Source: VBDM01 sp035499735
GTDB lineage: Bacteria; Pseudomonadota; Gammaproteobacteria; Burkholderiales; SG8-39
NCBI GenBank assembly: GCA_035499735.1
Contig: DATJYC010000024.1
Location: 1-64,000 of the forward strand
Reading direction: 5' to 3'
DNA: 64,000 nucleotides
In this document: positions 24,425 to 36,670 of the stretch, one piece after another
How the letters are laid out: each line of letters begins with the position of its first letter
How positions within the stretch are numbered: the first letter of the stretch is position 1
Made by a program: the position numbers and the translations under genes
Notes under the pieces: model-generated
The model's database searches: none
The model's input: the letters and a program-made list of their open reading frames with translations, nothing else
Told to the model about the DNA's origin: nothing

Positions 24425-26353
24425 CTAGAAGTAGCGGTGCAGGGAAAGCAGCACGGTATTCCAGGATTGCTTTTCCTGCCTCTCGCGCGATATGTCGAGG
24501 CGCAGCGCCCAGTCCCGGTCGAGGGTATAGCGCTGCCGGAGGCCCGTGTTCCAGTACGTGTCCTTGTCGCCCGCGAAGAAGCTCTGCTCGTAAGCGTAGG
24601 CCTCGGCGCGCCAGCGCCCGGTGAAGTCGATCAGCGCGCCGACGCAGGGGCCGGCGCCGAGGGCGTAGTTGTTCTCCAGCCGCGTATCGGCCTGGAGCGT
24701 GGACTCGAGAAAGGCGTAGACCATGATGCTGCTGCGCAGGGCATCGGGCACGGTCCAGGCAAGCCCGGGTCCCCCGTGCACGTTGAACACGAGCGGCTCT
24801 GAGCCGTTCGCGAGGCGCCTGCGCGACCAGCCGGTGTCGATCTTCCACGAGAGCGGCTGGAAGAAGTCGTTGCGCGGCGAGATCGACACGATGCGCAAGG
24901 GCGTGATCTCCTCCACCCGCGCGCCGATCCCGTTCGAGTAGTCGCGCACGGCGAAGTCGAAGAACTCGATCTGCGCGCCACGCACGTAGCCCTCCTCGGG
25001 GTCCATCAGCTCGTGGTAGACGGGGCGCGCGCGCAGCTCGGCGAAATTCGCGCCGTCGCGACGTCCCCCGCCGAGCGTCAGGCGGGAAGTGCCGTGCCCT
25101 TGGTCGGGCCGGACCGCGGGGACGGGCACCGGCGGATCGTCGGCGCTTGCGCCGACGCGGCTGCGCGCCAGGAGCAGGCTGCGCGCGAGCTCGGGAGACG
25201 CCTCGGCCGGCGACTTGCCGCTGGCCTGCAGGTAGCTCAGGTAGTCGTGGCTGACCTCGAGCACCCGCGCCTGTGAGGAAGGCGGCAGCGCGGCCAGGGC
25301 GGGATCGGTGAGCGGCATGAGCCCGCGGGCGAGCGGGTTGACCAGGGTGCGCTCCGCCGGGGTCATCAGCTGCAGCCGGTGCCGGATCACGGTGGCGTTC
25401 GACGGCCGGTATACGGCCCTTCTCACGAGCCTGGGCTGCTTGACCAGCTCGCGCACCGTGTCGGAGGGAATCGCCCACCACCGGAAAGGGCCTGTGAGGT
25501 TCAGGTCGGGGCGCGCGGCCTCCAGAAGCTCGAGCAGATAGTACGAGCAATTCTCGTCGAAGAAGTAGTAGTCGAAATACACCGGCCCGAGCTCCCAGAC
25601 GTGCATGAGTACCCGGTCGATGGCGTCGGGCGAGAGATCGAGCTGGTATTCCCAGACGTCGCGGTTCTCCATGTCCGAGTACTCCCTGACCTTCAGGTAG
25701 TACGGCATCATCGAGAACGTGCCGGGATAGCCACCGAACAGCCCGTTGATCGCGAACGCGACCCCGTTCGTCTCGTCGGTGTTGGCGGCGTAGTTGATGG
25801 CATAGGCCAGCAGCCTGGTCTTCTCGTCCTGGTCCTTAGCGTCGACGCGCAGGAGGGTGTGACCATACATCGACGAGGGATTGTTGAGCGAGGCGGCCGG
25901 GAAAATGAGGGTCAGGCCCTGCGGGTTCAGGGTCCGTCGCCACTCCTCGAAGCGCCTGCACGTCTGTTTCCCTAGGCGCGCCGGATCGAAGCGCAGCTGT
26001 GTGTCGAGCCAGTGGTATCGGGCGATGAACGCGCACTGGGGATTCTGCACCTTGTCGGTTTCCTGGACGTCGGAGAAGAACGCCGCGAGCGTCGCCTCGA
26101 GCTCGTTACGCGGGTCGGTCTTTCCGTCGGGCGCCAGATAGAAGCGGCGCGCGTCGGCGAGGCCGTGCACGCCCGGAGTGATCAGGTTGGGGGCATAGTG
26201 CACCAGGCGGTTCCACTCGCGGCGCGCGGAGAGTCGCAGCTCGCGGGAGCGCGCTACCAGCTCGTCGAGGTAGGCCGGGTCCGCGGCGATGGCGGGCGTA
26301 ATGACGCCGAAGATCCCCAGGAGCGCCAGGCAGAGGCGCGGCACGAAGGACAC
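24425..26353 (-). CDS. DUF4105 outer-membrane-associated protein
   Basis: 642 residues with a signal peptide (cleavage near AIA-A). The N-terminal DUF4105/Lnb-like region (about 100-290) includes LIFPAASLNNPSSMYGHTLL and the hallmark YFFDENCSYYLLELLEAARP. The C-terminal 230 residues (from about 410) are rich in alternating aromatic/hydrophobic strands ending in the aromatic FLSLHRYF-type terminus (ends HRYF), typical of an outer-membrane beta-barrel. The likely start is GTG 26351-26353, immediately after the terminator of the upstream DUF3015 gene. Function unknown. Confidence 0.88.
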   Translation of the reverse strand: MSFVPRLCLALLGIFGVITPAIAADPAYLDELVARSRELRLSARREWNRLVHYAPNLITPGVHGLADARRFYLAPDGKTDPRNELEATLAAFFSDVQETDKVQNPQCAFIARYHWLDTQLRFDPARLGKQTCRRFEEWRRTLNPQGLTLIFPAASLNNPSSMYGHTLLRVDAKDQDEKTRLLAYAINYAANTDETNGVAFAINGLFGGYPGTFSMMPYYLKVREYSDMENRDVWEYQLDLSPDAIDRVLMHVWELGPVYFDYYFFDENCSYYLLELLEAARPDLNLTGPFRWWAIPSDTVRELVKQPRLVRRAVYRPSNATVIRHRLQLMTPAERTLVNPLARGLMPLTDPALAALPPSSQARVLEVSHDYLSYLQASGKSPAEASPELARSLLLARSRVGASADDPPVPVPAVRPDQGHGTSRLTLGGGRRDGANFAELRARPVYHELMDPEEGYVRGAQIEFFDFAVRDYSNGIGARVEEITPLRIVSISPRNDFFQPLSWKIDTGWSRRRLANGSEPLVFNVHGGPGLAWTVPDALRSSIMVYAFLESTLQADTRLENNYALGAGPCVGALIDFTGRWRAEAYAYEQSFFAGDKDTYWNTGLRQRYTLDRDWALRLDISRERQEKQSWNTVLLSLHRYF

Positions 26354-26356
26354 AGG

Positions 26357-26388
26357 AAAAAAAACACCCAGTGGCGGACCACTGGGTG
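26357..26388 (-). terminator. Intrinsic terminator after the DUF3015 gene
   Basis: A perfect 10-bp stem CACCCAGTGG/CCACTGGGTG (26365-26374 with 26379-26388) with a 4-base loop, followed on the minus strand by eight U. It isolates the DUF3015 gene from the DUF4105 operon. Confidence 0.92.
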
Positions 26389-26410
26389 CTTCCTTGAGAC
26401 TAGATGCGAA

Positions 26411-26896
26411 CTAGATCGAAGCGGCGTACTGCGACAGCTCGCGATCCGAGCGCAGAACCTGCTTCAGCGCCACGACGCTGTCGTCGGTCGTGCTTCCCGA
26501 GGGGAAGATGACCGAGACGTTGTCCTGCATCGCCCGGCTGAACGCCGCACGGTCTTCCTCACGCACGCCGATCAGATGAGCGAGCGAATCCAGCGTCTCG
26601 CCGTTGCCGATGGACATGTCGCGGGCCAGACGGTCCTTGTTGCCGTCGATGAACATTGCGGTCTTCCAGGTCGACTTCACTACGCCGTCCTGGGTGCAGC
26701 CGGACGTGCCGGTGGTGATGCCGAAGGTCTGGTTGCCCGAGGTGCCGTTGGTCGTGACGGCGAGAACCTGGGGAGCGATGCCGCTTTGACCGTCGAACAG
26801 CTTGGCGCCCCAGCCGCAGCTTCCAATGTTGTTTTGCTGGGCAAACGCAAACGCGGGTACGGCGGAGATGACAACAGCGATAAGGATTTTTCTCAT
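26411..26896 (-). CDS. DUF3015 secreted protein
   Basis: 161 residues with a signal peptide ending AFA-QQ. The DUF3015 pattern is present: NIGSCGWGAKLFDGQSGI, TSGCTQDG, and a C-terminal helical part ending SQYAASI. The gene has a strong promoter (TTGACA-17-TATAAG) and its own terminator, so it is monocistronic and probably highly expressed. It is likely a periplasmic or surface protein of unknown role. Two cysteines could form a disulfide. Confidence 0.9.
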   Translation of the reverse strand: MRKILIAVVISAVPAFAFAQQNNIGSCGWGAKLFDGQSGIAPQVLAVTTNGTSGNQTFGITTGTSGCTQDGVVKSTWKTAMFIDGNKDRLARDMSIGNGETLDSLAHLIGVREEDRAAFSRAMQDNVSVIFPSGSTTDDSVVALKQVLRSDRELSQYAASI

Positions 26897-26960
26897 CTAA
26901 ACCTCGCAGAGTATTGAGGAAACAACTTTAGCCTCGGGGTCCTCCCCGTTAGCTGAATTG

Positions 26961-26989
26961 CTTATACGTTTGTCATGCGGCCTTGTCAA
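26961..26989 (-). promoter_or_regulatory. Sigma-70 promoter of the DUF3015 gene
   Basis: On the minus strand TTGACA (26989-26984), a 17-base spacer and TATAAG (26966-26961), the closest match to consensus in the window. Confidence 0.85.
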
Positions 26990-27030
26990 CTACCTCCGGG
27001 CCGCCGCGCTTGGCGGGTTGCGATGGGCGG

Positions 27031-27036
27031 TAGAAT
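27031..27036 (+). promoter_or_regulatory. -10 element of oxyR (near-leaderless)
   Basis: TAGAAT ends 9 bases before the oxyR ATG at 27046; a TTGGCG 15 bases upstream is a poor -35. No Shine-Dalgarno lies between. Confidence 0.45.
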
Positions 27037-27045
27037 CCTACGGCA

Positions 27046-27969
27046 ATGACCCTCACGGAATTGCGCTACATCGTCGCCCTGGCGCGGGAGCGGCATTTCG
27101 GCCGCGCGGCCGAGGCTTGCTTCGTCAGCCAGCCGACGCTGAGCGTGGCGGTCAAGAAGCTCGAAGAAGAGCTGGGCGTGGCGCTTTTCGAACGAAGCAA
27201 GGGCGAGATCGCTGTCACTCCGGTCGGCGAGCGCATCGTCGGGCAGGCGCGGCGCGTGCTCGACGAGCTGGAGAGCGTCAAGCGCATCGCCCGAGAGTCG
27301 CGCGATCCTCTCGAAGGGCCGTTGCGCATCGGCGCGATCTACACCGTCGGTCCCTACCTGTTTCCTCGCCTGGTGCCGATCCTGCATGAATCGGCGCCGC
27401 GCATGCCTCTCGTGATCGAGGAGAACTACACGGCGCGCCTGCGAGAGCGCCTCGTCGCGGGCGAGATCGACGCAATGATCGCCTGCCTGCCCTTCGAGGA
27501 GCCGGGGGTGGTCACCCTACCGGTCTACGACGAGCCGTTCATGGTGATGGTGCCGGCCGCGCATGCCTGGGCGCGGCGCAAGGCGATCGCGACCGACGAG
27601 CTGTCGAACGAAACCGTGCTGCTGCTCGGGGCTGGCCACTGTTTCCGCGACCAGGTGATCGCGGCCTGCCCGAGCTGCGTCGGGCCCCCCGGCACCGAAG
27701 GCGGATTGCAGAGGTCGCTGGAGGGCAGCTCGCTCGAGACCATTCGCCACATGGTGGCTTCCGGCATGGGCATCACCGTATTGCCCTGCACCGCGGCGGC
27801 CGGCCCCGGACTGTATGCCTCCGAGCTCACCGTGGTCCGGCCTTTCATCCGACCGCCGCGACGGTCGGTAGCGGTCGCCTGGCGCGCGACCTTCCCGCGC
27901 CCTCAGGCGATCGAAGCCCTGCGGCGGGCCATCCGCGCCTGCGCCCTCGGTTGCGTCAGCTATCTGTGA
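27046..27969 (+). CDS. oxyR: LysR-type peroxide sensor OxyR
   Basis: A 307-residue LysR regulator with N-terminal winged helix-turn-helix (FGRAAEACFVSQPTLSVAVKKLE) and a substrate-type domain containing GHCFRDQVIAAC. The two cysteines fall exactly at 199 and 208, the redox pair of E. coli OxyR, so the protein should form the activating disulfide on peroxide. It is followed by katG and rubrerythrin genes, each with an OxyR-type tetrameric site upstream. The promoter lies almost on the start codon. Confidence 0.96.
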   Translation: MTLTELRYIVALARERHFGRAAEACFVSQPTLSVAVKKLEEELGVALFERSKGEIAVTPVGERIVGQARRVLDELESVKRIARESRDPLEGPLRIGAIYTVGPYLFPRLVPILHESAPRMPLVIEENYTARLRERLVAGEIDAMIACLPFEEPGVVTLPVYDEPFMVMVPAAHAWARRKAIATDELSNETVLLLGAGHCFRDQVIAACPSCVGPPGTEGGLQRSLEGSSLETIRHMVASGMGITVLPCTAAAGPGLYASELTVVRPFIRPPRRSVAVAWRATFPRPQAIEALRRAIRACALGCVSYL

Positions 27970-27991
27970 GGTCCGTCGCAAGGCTTGCGCG

Positions 27992-28028
27992 ATAGCGGTT
28001 CGCTATCGCGCCCATCGCGACATTCGAT
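27992..28028. promoter_or_regulatory. OxyR binding site upstream of katG
   Basis: Four half-sites at exact 11-bp register: ATAG (27992), CTAT (28003), ATCG (28014) and CGAT (28025), each separated by 7 bases, as in the ATAG-N7-CTAT-N7-ATAG-N7-CTAT consensus. The first two are perfect. The site ends on TTGGAG (28028-28033), with GATAGC 17 bases further as a possible -10. Confidence 0.8.
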
Positions 28029-28090
28029 TGGAGATCGTGCTCGGGCCGCGATAGCCTGCCGATGGCAAAGTGTTCGAGAGGCGGCTTCGT

Positions 28091-28131
28091 TTGACTTGCG
28101 TCAAGCGCCCCCTTCCCCACGAGACTATGTT
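28091..28131 (+). promoter_or_regulatory. FNR/CRP-family box and second katG promoter
   Basis: TTGAC-TTGC-GTCAA (28091-28104) is a perfect dyad of the FNR/Anr type. A TATGTT at 28126-28131 would start transcription near 28138, which puts the dyad centre at about -41, the class II activator position. It lies 55 bases upstream of the katG ATG. Confidence 0.6.
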
Positions 28132-28159
28132 GGCGGTTCAGCCGCGATCGGAGACAGAC

Positions 28160-30358
<2,199 letters not shown>

Positions 30359-30367
30359 TTCACCGTG

Positions 30368-30404
30368 ATAGGGCCCGGCTATCGAGCCCATCGCGACAAT
30401 CCAT
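30368..30404. promoter_or_regulatory. OxyR binding site upstream of rubrerythrin
   Basis: ATAG (30368), CTAT (30379), ATCG (30390) and CCAT (30401), each separated by 7 bases. From the second half-site onward 27 of 31 bases match the katG site. TTGGAA (30404-30409) with GATGAT 18 bases on gives a promoter in the same relative position. Confidence 0.78.
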
Positions 30405-30483
30405 TGGAATCGGCGCGCCGCCGGGGCGATGATTCGAGTGCGCCGGTTGAGCCGGTCCCAAATCTGATCTGGAGAGAGACACC

Positions 30484-30903
30484 ATGAAACTGAAGGGCAG
30501 CAAGACCGAAGAGAACCTGAAGTACGCGTTCGCCGGCGAATCGCAGGCGAACCGACGCTACCTGTACTTCGCCAACAAGGCGGACGTCGAGGGCTTCAAC
30601 GACGTGTCCGCGGTGTTCCGCTCGACCGCCGAGGGCGAGACCGGGCACGCGCACGGCCATCTTGAGTACCTGGAGCAGTGCGGCGACCCCGCGACCGGAA
30701 TGAGTTTCGGCCCGACGGCCGATAACCTCAAGACCGCGATCGCCGGCGAGACACACGAGTATACAGACATGTACCCGGGCATGGCGAAGGCCGCTCGCGA
30801 CGAGGGCTTCACGGAGATCGCCGACTGGTTCGAGACCTTGGCGAAGGCCGAGCGCTCGCACGCCAACCGCTTCAAGAAGGCGCTGGATGCCCTCGGCAAG
30901 TAA
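30484..30903 (+). CDS. Rubrerythrin-like diiron peroxidase (no rubredoxin domain)
   Basis: A 139-residue four-helix protein. The diiron motifs are visible as E18 in FAGESQANRRY, EGETGHAHGH with Glu and His ligands, AGETHEY, and AKAERSHANRF at the C-terminus. Rubrerythrins reduce hydrogen peroxide. The usual C-terminal rubredoxin domain is absent, so electrons must come from a separate carrier. An OxyR box lies upstream and GGAGAG precedes the ATG. It forms an operon with the DUF3501 gene 13 bases downstream. Confidence 0.92.
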   Translation: MKLKGSKTEENLKYAFAGESQANRRYLYFANKADVEGFNDVSAVFRSTAEGETGHAHGHLEYLEQCGDPATGMSFGPTADNLKTAIAGETHEYTDMYPGMAKAARDEGFTEIADWFETLAKAERSHANRFKKALDALGK

Positions 30904-30916
30904 TCCGGAGACGAAG

Positions 30917-31501
30917 ATGCAACATCTGAGCCGTGAAAACCTGATGAGCCTCGAGCAGTACGCGGCCGCGCGGCCGGCGTTCCGCGCCGTGGTGCTGGCG
31001 CACAAGCGCGACCGCCAGGTGGCAATCGGGCCGCACGCCACCCTGTATTTCGAGGACCGCCTGACCATGCAGTACCAGGTGCAGGAAATGCTGCGCATCG
31101 AGCGCGTCTTCGAGGCCGAAGGCATCGAGGACGAGCTTTCCGCGTACAACCCCCTGATTCCCGACGGCAGCAACTGGAAGGCGACCTTCATGGTGGAGTA
31201 CGACGACATCGAAGAGCGTCACGCCGCCCTCGCGAACCTGGTCGGCATCGAAAACCGCGTCTGGGTGCAGGTCGCCGGCTTCGAGCGCGTCTACGCCATC
31301 GCCGATGAAGACTTGGAGCGCGCTACCGAGGACAAGACCTCGGCCGTGCATTTCCTGCGCTTCGAGCTCACTCGCGCGATGGCCGCGGCGGTGAACGGAG
31401 GAGCAGCCATCGGCATGGGCATCGAGCACGAGGCCTACAGGCACGCGGTCGCGGCCGTGCCGGAAAGCACGCGCCGCTCGCTGGCGGCCGACCTCGTCTG
31501 A
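30917..31501 (+). CDS. DUF3501 family protein
   Basis: 194 residues matching DUF3501 along its length: LSRENLMSLEQYAAARPAFR, the acidic ERVFEAEGIEDELSAYNPLIPDG block, FMVEYDD and HFLRFELT. DUF3501 genes usually accompany rubrerythrin and a CCG-domain Fe-S protein; the Fe-S gene is missing here. Start ATG 30917 follows GGAG. Its place under the OxyR box suggests a part in peroxide detoxification, perhaps with the rubrerythrin, but its activity is unknown. Confidence 0.88.
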   Translation: MQHLSRENLMSLEQYAAARPAFRAVVLAHKRDRQVAIGPHATLYFEDRLTMQYQVQEMLRIERVFEAEGIEDELSAYNPLIPDGSNWKATFMVEYDDIEERHAALANLVGIENRVWVQVAGFERVYAIADEDLERATEDKTSAVHFLRFELTRAMAAAVNGGAAIGMGIEHEAYRHAVAAVPESTRRSLAADLV

Positions 31502-31525
31502 GAAAGCAGGCGCGCGCGGGCGCCT

Positions 31526-32257
31526 TCAGATTTCCACGGTCAGATCGGGGCGAAAACCCGTCGCCTCTTTCGGGTAGCCGCGCGGGTTGCAGATGACGCG
31601 CGTGCCGCGGACGTGGTAGTCGAAGAAAGTGTGAGTGTGGCCGTGGATCCACAGCACCGCGCGACCCATGAGGTCGTCGAGGTTGAGCACGAAGGCCGGG
31701 TTGGCAGGGTGGTTCGCATACGCCGGGGCGATCGAATTCGGGTGCGGTGCGAAGTGGGTGATCACGACGGTTCTGCCCGCGAACGCGCGGGCGAGCTCGG
31801 CAGCAAGCCATGCGCGGTGGAAGGTGCAGAGCGCGATCGCGTCCTCCGGGGCGAACAGGCGCGCGCCGTAGCGAATCAATTGATAGTCCGGGTTGCGCTT
31901 GCGCGATTCCTCGACCAGGACCGCGCGCTCGCTCTCGGGCGCGAGGGAATAGTCGGTCCACAGGGTGCAGCCGAGAAAGCGCACGCCGCCGAAGATGGTC
32001 CGCGTGCAGTCGAGCAGCTCGATCCTGCCGGCGGCGGCGGCGCGCATCGCGGAGTTGACCGATTCGAACTCGCCCTCGTAGTACTCGTGGTTGCCCGCGA
32101 GGTAGAGGACGGGCGCATCGAAAGCCTCCTTCGCCCATTCGATGCCCGCCGCTCCGTTGGCGATGTCCCCGGCGAGCACTACGACGTCGGCGTCGTTCTC
32201 CGGCGGCGCAAAGAGGGCGCGCTCGAGGTGGACGTCGGAGTAGATCCGGAGGCGCAA
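31526..32257 (-). CDS. Calcineurin-like metallophosphoesterase
   Basis: A 243-residue metallophosphoesterase with the metal motifs SDVHLE (D..H), VVLAGDIANG (GD), LAGNHEYYEG (GNHE), VVITHFAPHP and IHGHTHTFFD (GHxH). All metal ligands of the family are present. It is close to the UDP-2,3-diacylglucosamine/YfcE-like superfamily but without membrane anchor. Substrate unknown. It ends near DUF3501 (convergent) and begins 5 bases after the argG stop on the same strand. Confidence 0.9.
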   Translation of the reverse strand: MRLRIYSDVHLERALFAPPENDADVVVLAGDIANGAAGIEWAKEAFDAPVLYLAGNHEYYEGEFESVNSAMRAAAAGRIELLDCTRTIFGGVRFLGCTLWTDYSLAPESERAVLVEESRKRNPDYQLIRYGARLFAPEDAIALCTFHRAWLAAELARAFAGRTVVITHFAPHPNSIAPAYANHPANPAFVLNLDDLMGRAVLWIHGHTHTFFDYHVRGTRVICNPRGYPKEATGFRPDLTVEI

Positions 32258-32262
32258 TCGGG

Positions 32263-33488
<1,226 letters not shown>

Positions 33489-33492
<4 letters not shown>

Positions 33493-34427
33493 TTCTTCAC
33501 CTTTCCGAGCAAGAGAAATTCCATGAGCGCCTTCTGTGTGTGCAGGCGATTCTCGGCCTCGTCCCAGACCACGCTCTGGGGCCCGTCGATCACCTCCGCG
33601 GCAACCTCCTCCCCGCGGTGCGCGGGCAGGCAGTGCATGAAGACGGCGTTCCTCTTCGCCGTCTTCATCATCTGCGCGTCCACCTGCCAGTCTTCGAAGT
33701 CGCGCTTGCGCGTCTCGTTCTCGGCCTCGAAGCCCATGCTGGTCCACACATCGGTGGTGACCATGTCGGCGCCGCGCGCGGCGTCCATCGGGTCCGCGAA
33801 GCTCTCGTAGTGGTCGCCGTCGTAGACGCCCGCGCGCTCGGGCTCGACTTCGTAGCCCGGAGGCGTGGAGACGTGGACGTCGAAGTCGAACACCGTCGCC
33901 GCCTGCAGCCAGGTGTTGCAGACGTTGTTCGAGTCTCCGATCCAGGCAACGGTCTTGCCCCTGATGGGCCCGCGGTGCTCGACGTAGGTGTAGATGTCGG
34001 CGAGCACCTGGCAGGGATGGTACTCGTTGGTGAGCCCGTTGATCACCGGCACGCGCGAGTTCGCGGCGAAGCGCTCGATGATGCCCTGCTCGAAGGTGCG
34101 GATCATGACGATGTCGCACATGCGCGATATCACCTGCCCGGCGTCCTCGACCGGCTCGCCGCGCCCGAGCTGGGTGTCGCGCGTGTACAGATAGATCGCC
34201 GCGCCCCCCAACTGGTGCATGCCCGCCTCGAACGACAGCCGCGTCCGCGTCGACGGCTTCTCGAAGACCATGGCGAGCGTGCGATCCTCGAGGGGCCAGT
34301 AGCGCCGGTAGCGCTTGAACTGGTTCTTGATCCAGCGAGTGCGCTCGAAGAGGTGCTCGTATTCCGCGCCGGTGAAATCCTTGAACTGCAGGAAATGCCG
34401 CAGCGGGACTTTCGCCTTCTTCTTCAT
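33489..34427 (-). CDS. argF: Ornithine carbamoyltransferase
   Basis: 312 residues; carbamoylates ornithine to citrulline. It shows the carbamoyl-phosphate loop STRTR, ornithine-binding DVWTSMG, and the catalytic HCLPAHRGEE. Start ATG 34425-34427 overlaps the argD stop by ATGA. It competes with the ornithine decarboxylase encoded at 4828 for the same substrate. Confidence 0.97.
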
Positions 34428-35623
34428 GCGCGCGCGGCCACGGCGGAGTGCACTCTTGCGAGGAAGGTGCGCACCAGCGGCACCAGGATCGCGAGAGTCT
34501 CGCGCGCTTCGGCCTCGTTCATGATCAGGGGCGGCAACAGCCGGATGACGTTGTCCATGGTGACGTTGATGAGCAACCCCGCCTCCAGCGCCTGCCCGAC
34601 CAGCTCGGCGCAGGGCCGGTCGAGCTCGATCCCGATCATCAGCCCCTGGCCCCGGATCTCCGCCACGCCCGGGAGGCCGCCCAGCTGCTCGCGCAGCCCG
34701 GCGAGAATGATCCCGCCGACCCGCTCGGCATTCCGCATCAGGCCTTCCTGCTCGATCGCTTCCAGCGTGGCGAGCGCTGCGACGCAGGCGAGGGGATTGC
34801 CTCCGAAGGTGGAACCGTGCGAGCCCGGCTTGAACACCGAGGCCGCGGCTCCTCTCGCCAGGCAGGCGCCTATCGGCACGCCCGAGGCGAGCCCCTTGGC
34901 GAGCAGCACGACATCGGGCCGGATTCCGGCGTGCTGGTACACGAACCACTTGCCGGTGCGGCCGAGGCCGCACTGGACCTCGTCGACCATGAGGAGCCAC
35001 CCGTTTTGGTCGCACAGCTCGCGCAGGTCGCGCAGGTACTGCATGGTCGCGAGGTTGATCCCGCCCTCGCCCTGGATGGGCTCGACCAGCACGGCGACCA
35101 CGCTCTTGTCCTCCCGCGCGACACGGCGCACCGCTTCGATGTCGTTCAGGGAAACGCGCACGAACCCGGGAACGAGCGGCTCGAACCCGGCCTGCACCTT
35201 GCGGTTGCCCGTCGCAGAGAGCGTCGCGAGGGTTCTCCCGTGGAAGGCCTTGTCCATTACCACGATCGCGGGGGAGTCGATGCCCCTGCCGTGGCCGTGC
35301 AGGCGCGCGAGCTTGATCGCGGCCTCGTTCGCCTCGCATCCGGAGTTGCAGAAGAACACGGCATCCATGCCGCTGATCTGCGCGAGCTTCTCCGCGGCCC
35401 GCTCCTGCTCCGCGATGGTGTAGAGGTTGGAAGCGTGTATCAGGCGCGCGCTCTGCTCGGCGATCGCGCGGGTCAGGCTGGGGTGCGCGTGGCCGAGTGT
35501 ATTGACCGCGATGCCGGCCAGCGCGTCGAGGTATTTCTTTCCGGATTGGTCCCAGACCCAGACGCCCTTGCCGTGCGTGAAAGCGACCGGAATCCGGTTG
35601 TACGTGTTCATCGAATAGGACAT
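34424..35623 (-). CDS. argD: Acetylornithine aminotransferase
   Basis: 399 residues, class III PLP aminotransferase converting acetylornithine and 2-oxoglutarate (often also acting in lysine synthesis). It shows FCNSGCEANEAAIKLAR, the cofactor aspartate in MVDEVQCGLGRTG, the PLP lysine in LLAKGLASGVPIG and TFGGNPLAC. It is the first gene of the argDFG operon. Upstream of its start, within 20-33 bases, lies a perfect 14-bp palindrome. Confidence 0.96.
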   Translation of the reverse strand: MSYSMNTYNRIPVAFTHGKGVWVWDQSGKKYLDALAGIAVNTLGHAHPSLTRAIAEQSARLIHASNLYTIAEQERAAEKLAQISGMDAVFFCNSGCEANEAAIKLARLHGHGRGIDSPAIVVMDKAFHGRTLATLSATGNRKVQAGFEPLVPGFVRVSLNDIEAVRRVAREDKSVVAVLVEPIQGEGGINLATMQYLRDLRELCDQNGWLLMVDEVQCGLGRTGKWFVYQHAGIRPDVVLLAKGLASGVPIGACLARGAAASVFKPGSHGSTFGGNPLACVAALATLEAIEQEGLMRNAERVGGIILAGLREQLGGLPGVAEIRGQGLMIGIELDRPCAELVGQALEAGLLINVTMDNVIRLLPPLIMNEAEARETLAILVPLVRTFLARVHSAVAARA

Positions 35624-35642
35624 GAGTTCACCCGTTCAAATT

Positions 35643-35656
35643 CTTGCGCGCGCAAG
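35643..35656. promoter_or_regulatory. 14-bp palindrome upstream of argD
   Basis: CTTGCGCGCGCAAG is a perfect palindrome 19 bases before the argD ATG, in the 252-bp divergent gap between argD and parA. It does not look like an ARG box. The remainder of the gap holds a CATAAT at about 35825, a possible -10 for the ParA gene, and nothing else I can name. Confidence 0.3.
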
Positions 35657-35875
35657 GTGAGCACTCTGCGCGAAAAACTTCGGAATGCGCCCTCGGGTCC
35701 CTTGGGCGCGCGGAATTGCGTTCTGCGCTAAGGCCGGCGTCGTCGGGTATCGTGCCGGACGGGCGATTGCACGGCGCTGTGGCGGCGCCTCGGCGCGGAA
35801 AATGTCATCGTGTCGCCCTGTGCCATAATTCGAATTTCTCTGAAGAGCCAATAGCTTAGCATAACGAATCCGGAC

Positions 35876-36670
35876 ATGGGAACACGGCTCACCGTATTCA
35901 ATCAGAAGGGCGGCGTCGGCAAGACCACGACTGTGCTCAACCTGGGCGCCGCGCTCGCGCGCAGGGGCGTCGTTCCCCTGCTCGTCGACCTCGACGCGCA
36001 GTCGCACCTGAGCTCGATCCTCAACCCCGCGGCGTCGAGCGCCGAGAGCCTGTTCGCGTATTTCAGCGCGGGCAAGCCCTTGAGGGAAGTGGTGCGGCCG
36101 ATACGCTTCGGGGGCGAGCTCATCCCCGCCCACAGCGAGCTGATCAAGGTGGACACCCTGTTCGGCAAGGGGCCGGACATCCTCAACAAGCTCAAGAACG
36201 GACTGGAGGCCGGCTGGGACGGCACGCGACCGGTGCTCATCGACTGCTGCCCGATGCTGGGGGTGATGTCGCTTTCGGGGATCTTCGCCTCCGAGAAGGT
36301 GCTCATCCCGATCTCCACCGACTACCTCGCCCTGAGGGGCGCGCTCGCGCTCGACCAGACGCTGAAGGCGCTCGAGCACGTATTCAAGCACCGCGTCGAG
36401 CGCCGCTACCTGCTCACGCGGTTCGACGCGCGCCGGAAGATGTCCCACGACATCGCCAGCCAGCTCGCCAGCCGGTTCGGGACGGATGTCTGCGAGACGC
36501 GCATCATCGAGTCCGTGGGCATCGCCGAGAGCCCGGCGCTGGGCAAGGACGTCTTCGCGCACGCTCCCAACAGCCGGGGAGCGCAGGACTACGAAGCGCT
36601 GCTGGACGAGTTGCTCGGGACGGGCTTCCTGGAAGCCGAGTTGGCGCCGCAGGCCGCGGCTACTTCGTGA
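35876..36670 (+). CDS. ParA family ATPase (orphan)
   Basis: A 264-residue ParA/MinD-type ATPase with deviant Walker A KGGVGKTTT at residues 11-19, LLVDLDAQSHL (Walker A'), and VLIDCCPML at the Walker B position. No N-terminal DNA-binding domain and no parB partner are visible. It therefore resembles orphan ParAs that position cellular machines rather than chromosomes. The gene overlaps the small gene on the other strand by 11 bases at its end. Confidence 0.88.
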   Translation: MGTRLTVFNQKGGVGKTTTVLNLGAALARRGVVPLLVDLDAQSHLSSILNPAASSAESLFAYFSAGKPLREVVRPIRFGGELIPAHSELIKVDTLFGKGPDILNKLKNGLEAGWDGTRPVLIDCCPMLGVMSLSGIFASEKVLIPISTDYLALRGALALDQTLKALEHVFKHRVERRYLLTRFDARRKMSHDIASQLASRFGTDVCETRIIESVGIAESPALGKDVFAHAPNSRGAQDYEALLDELLGTGFLEAELAPQAAATS

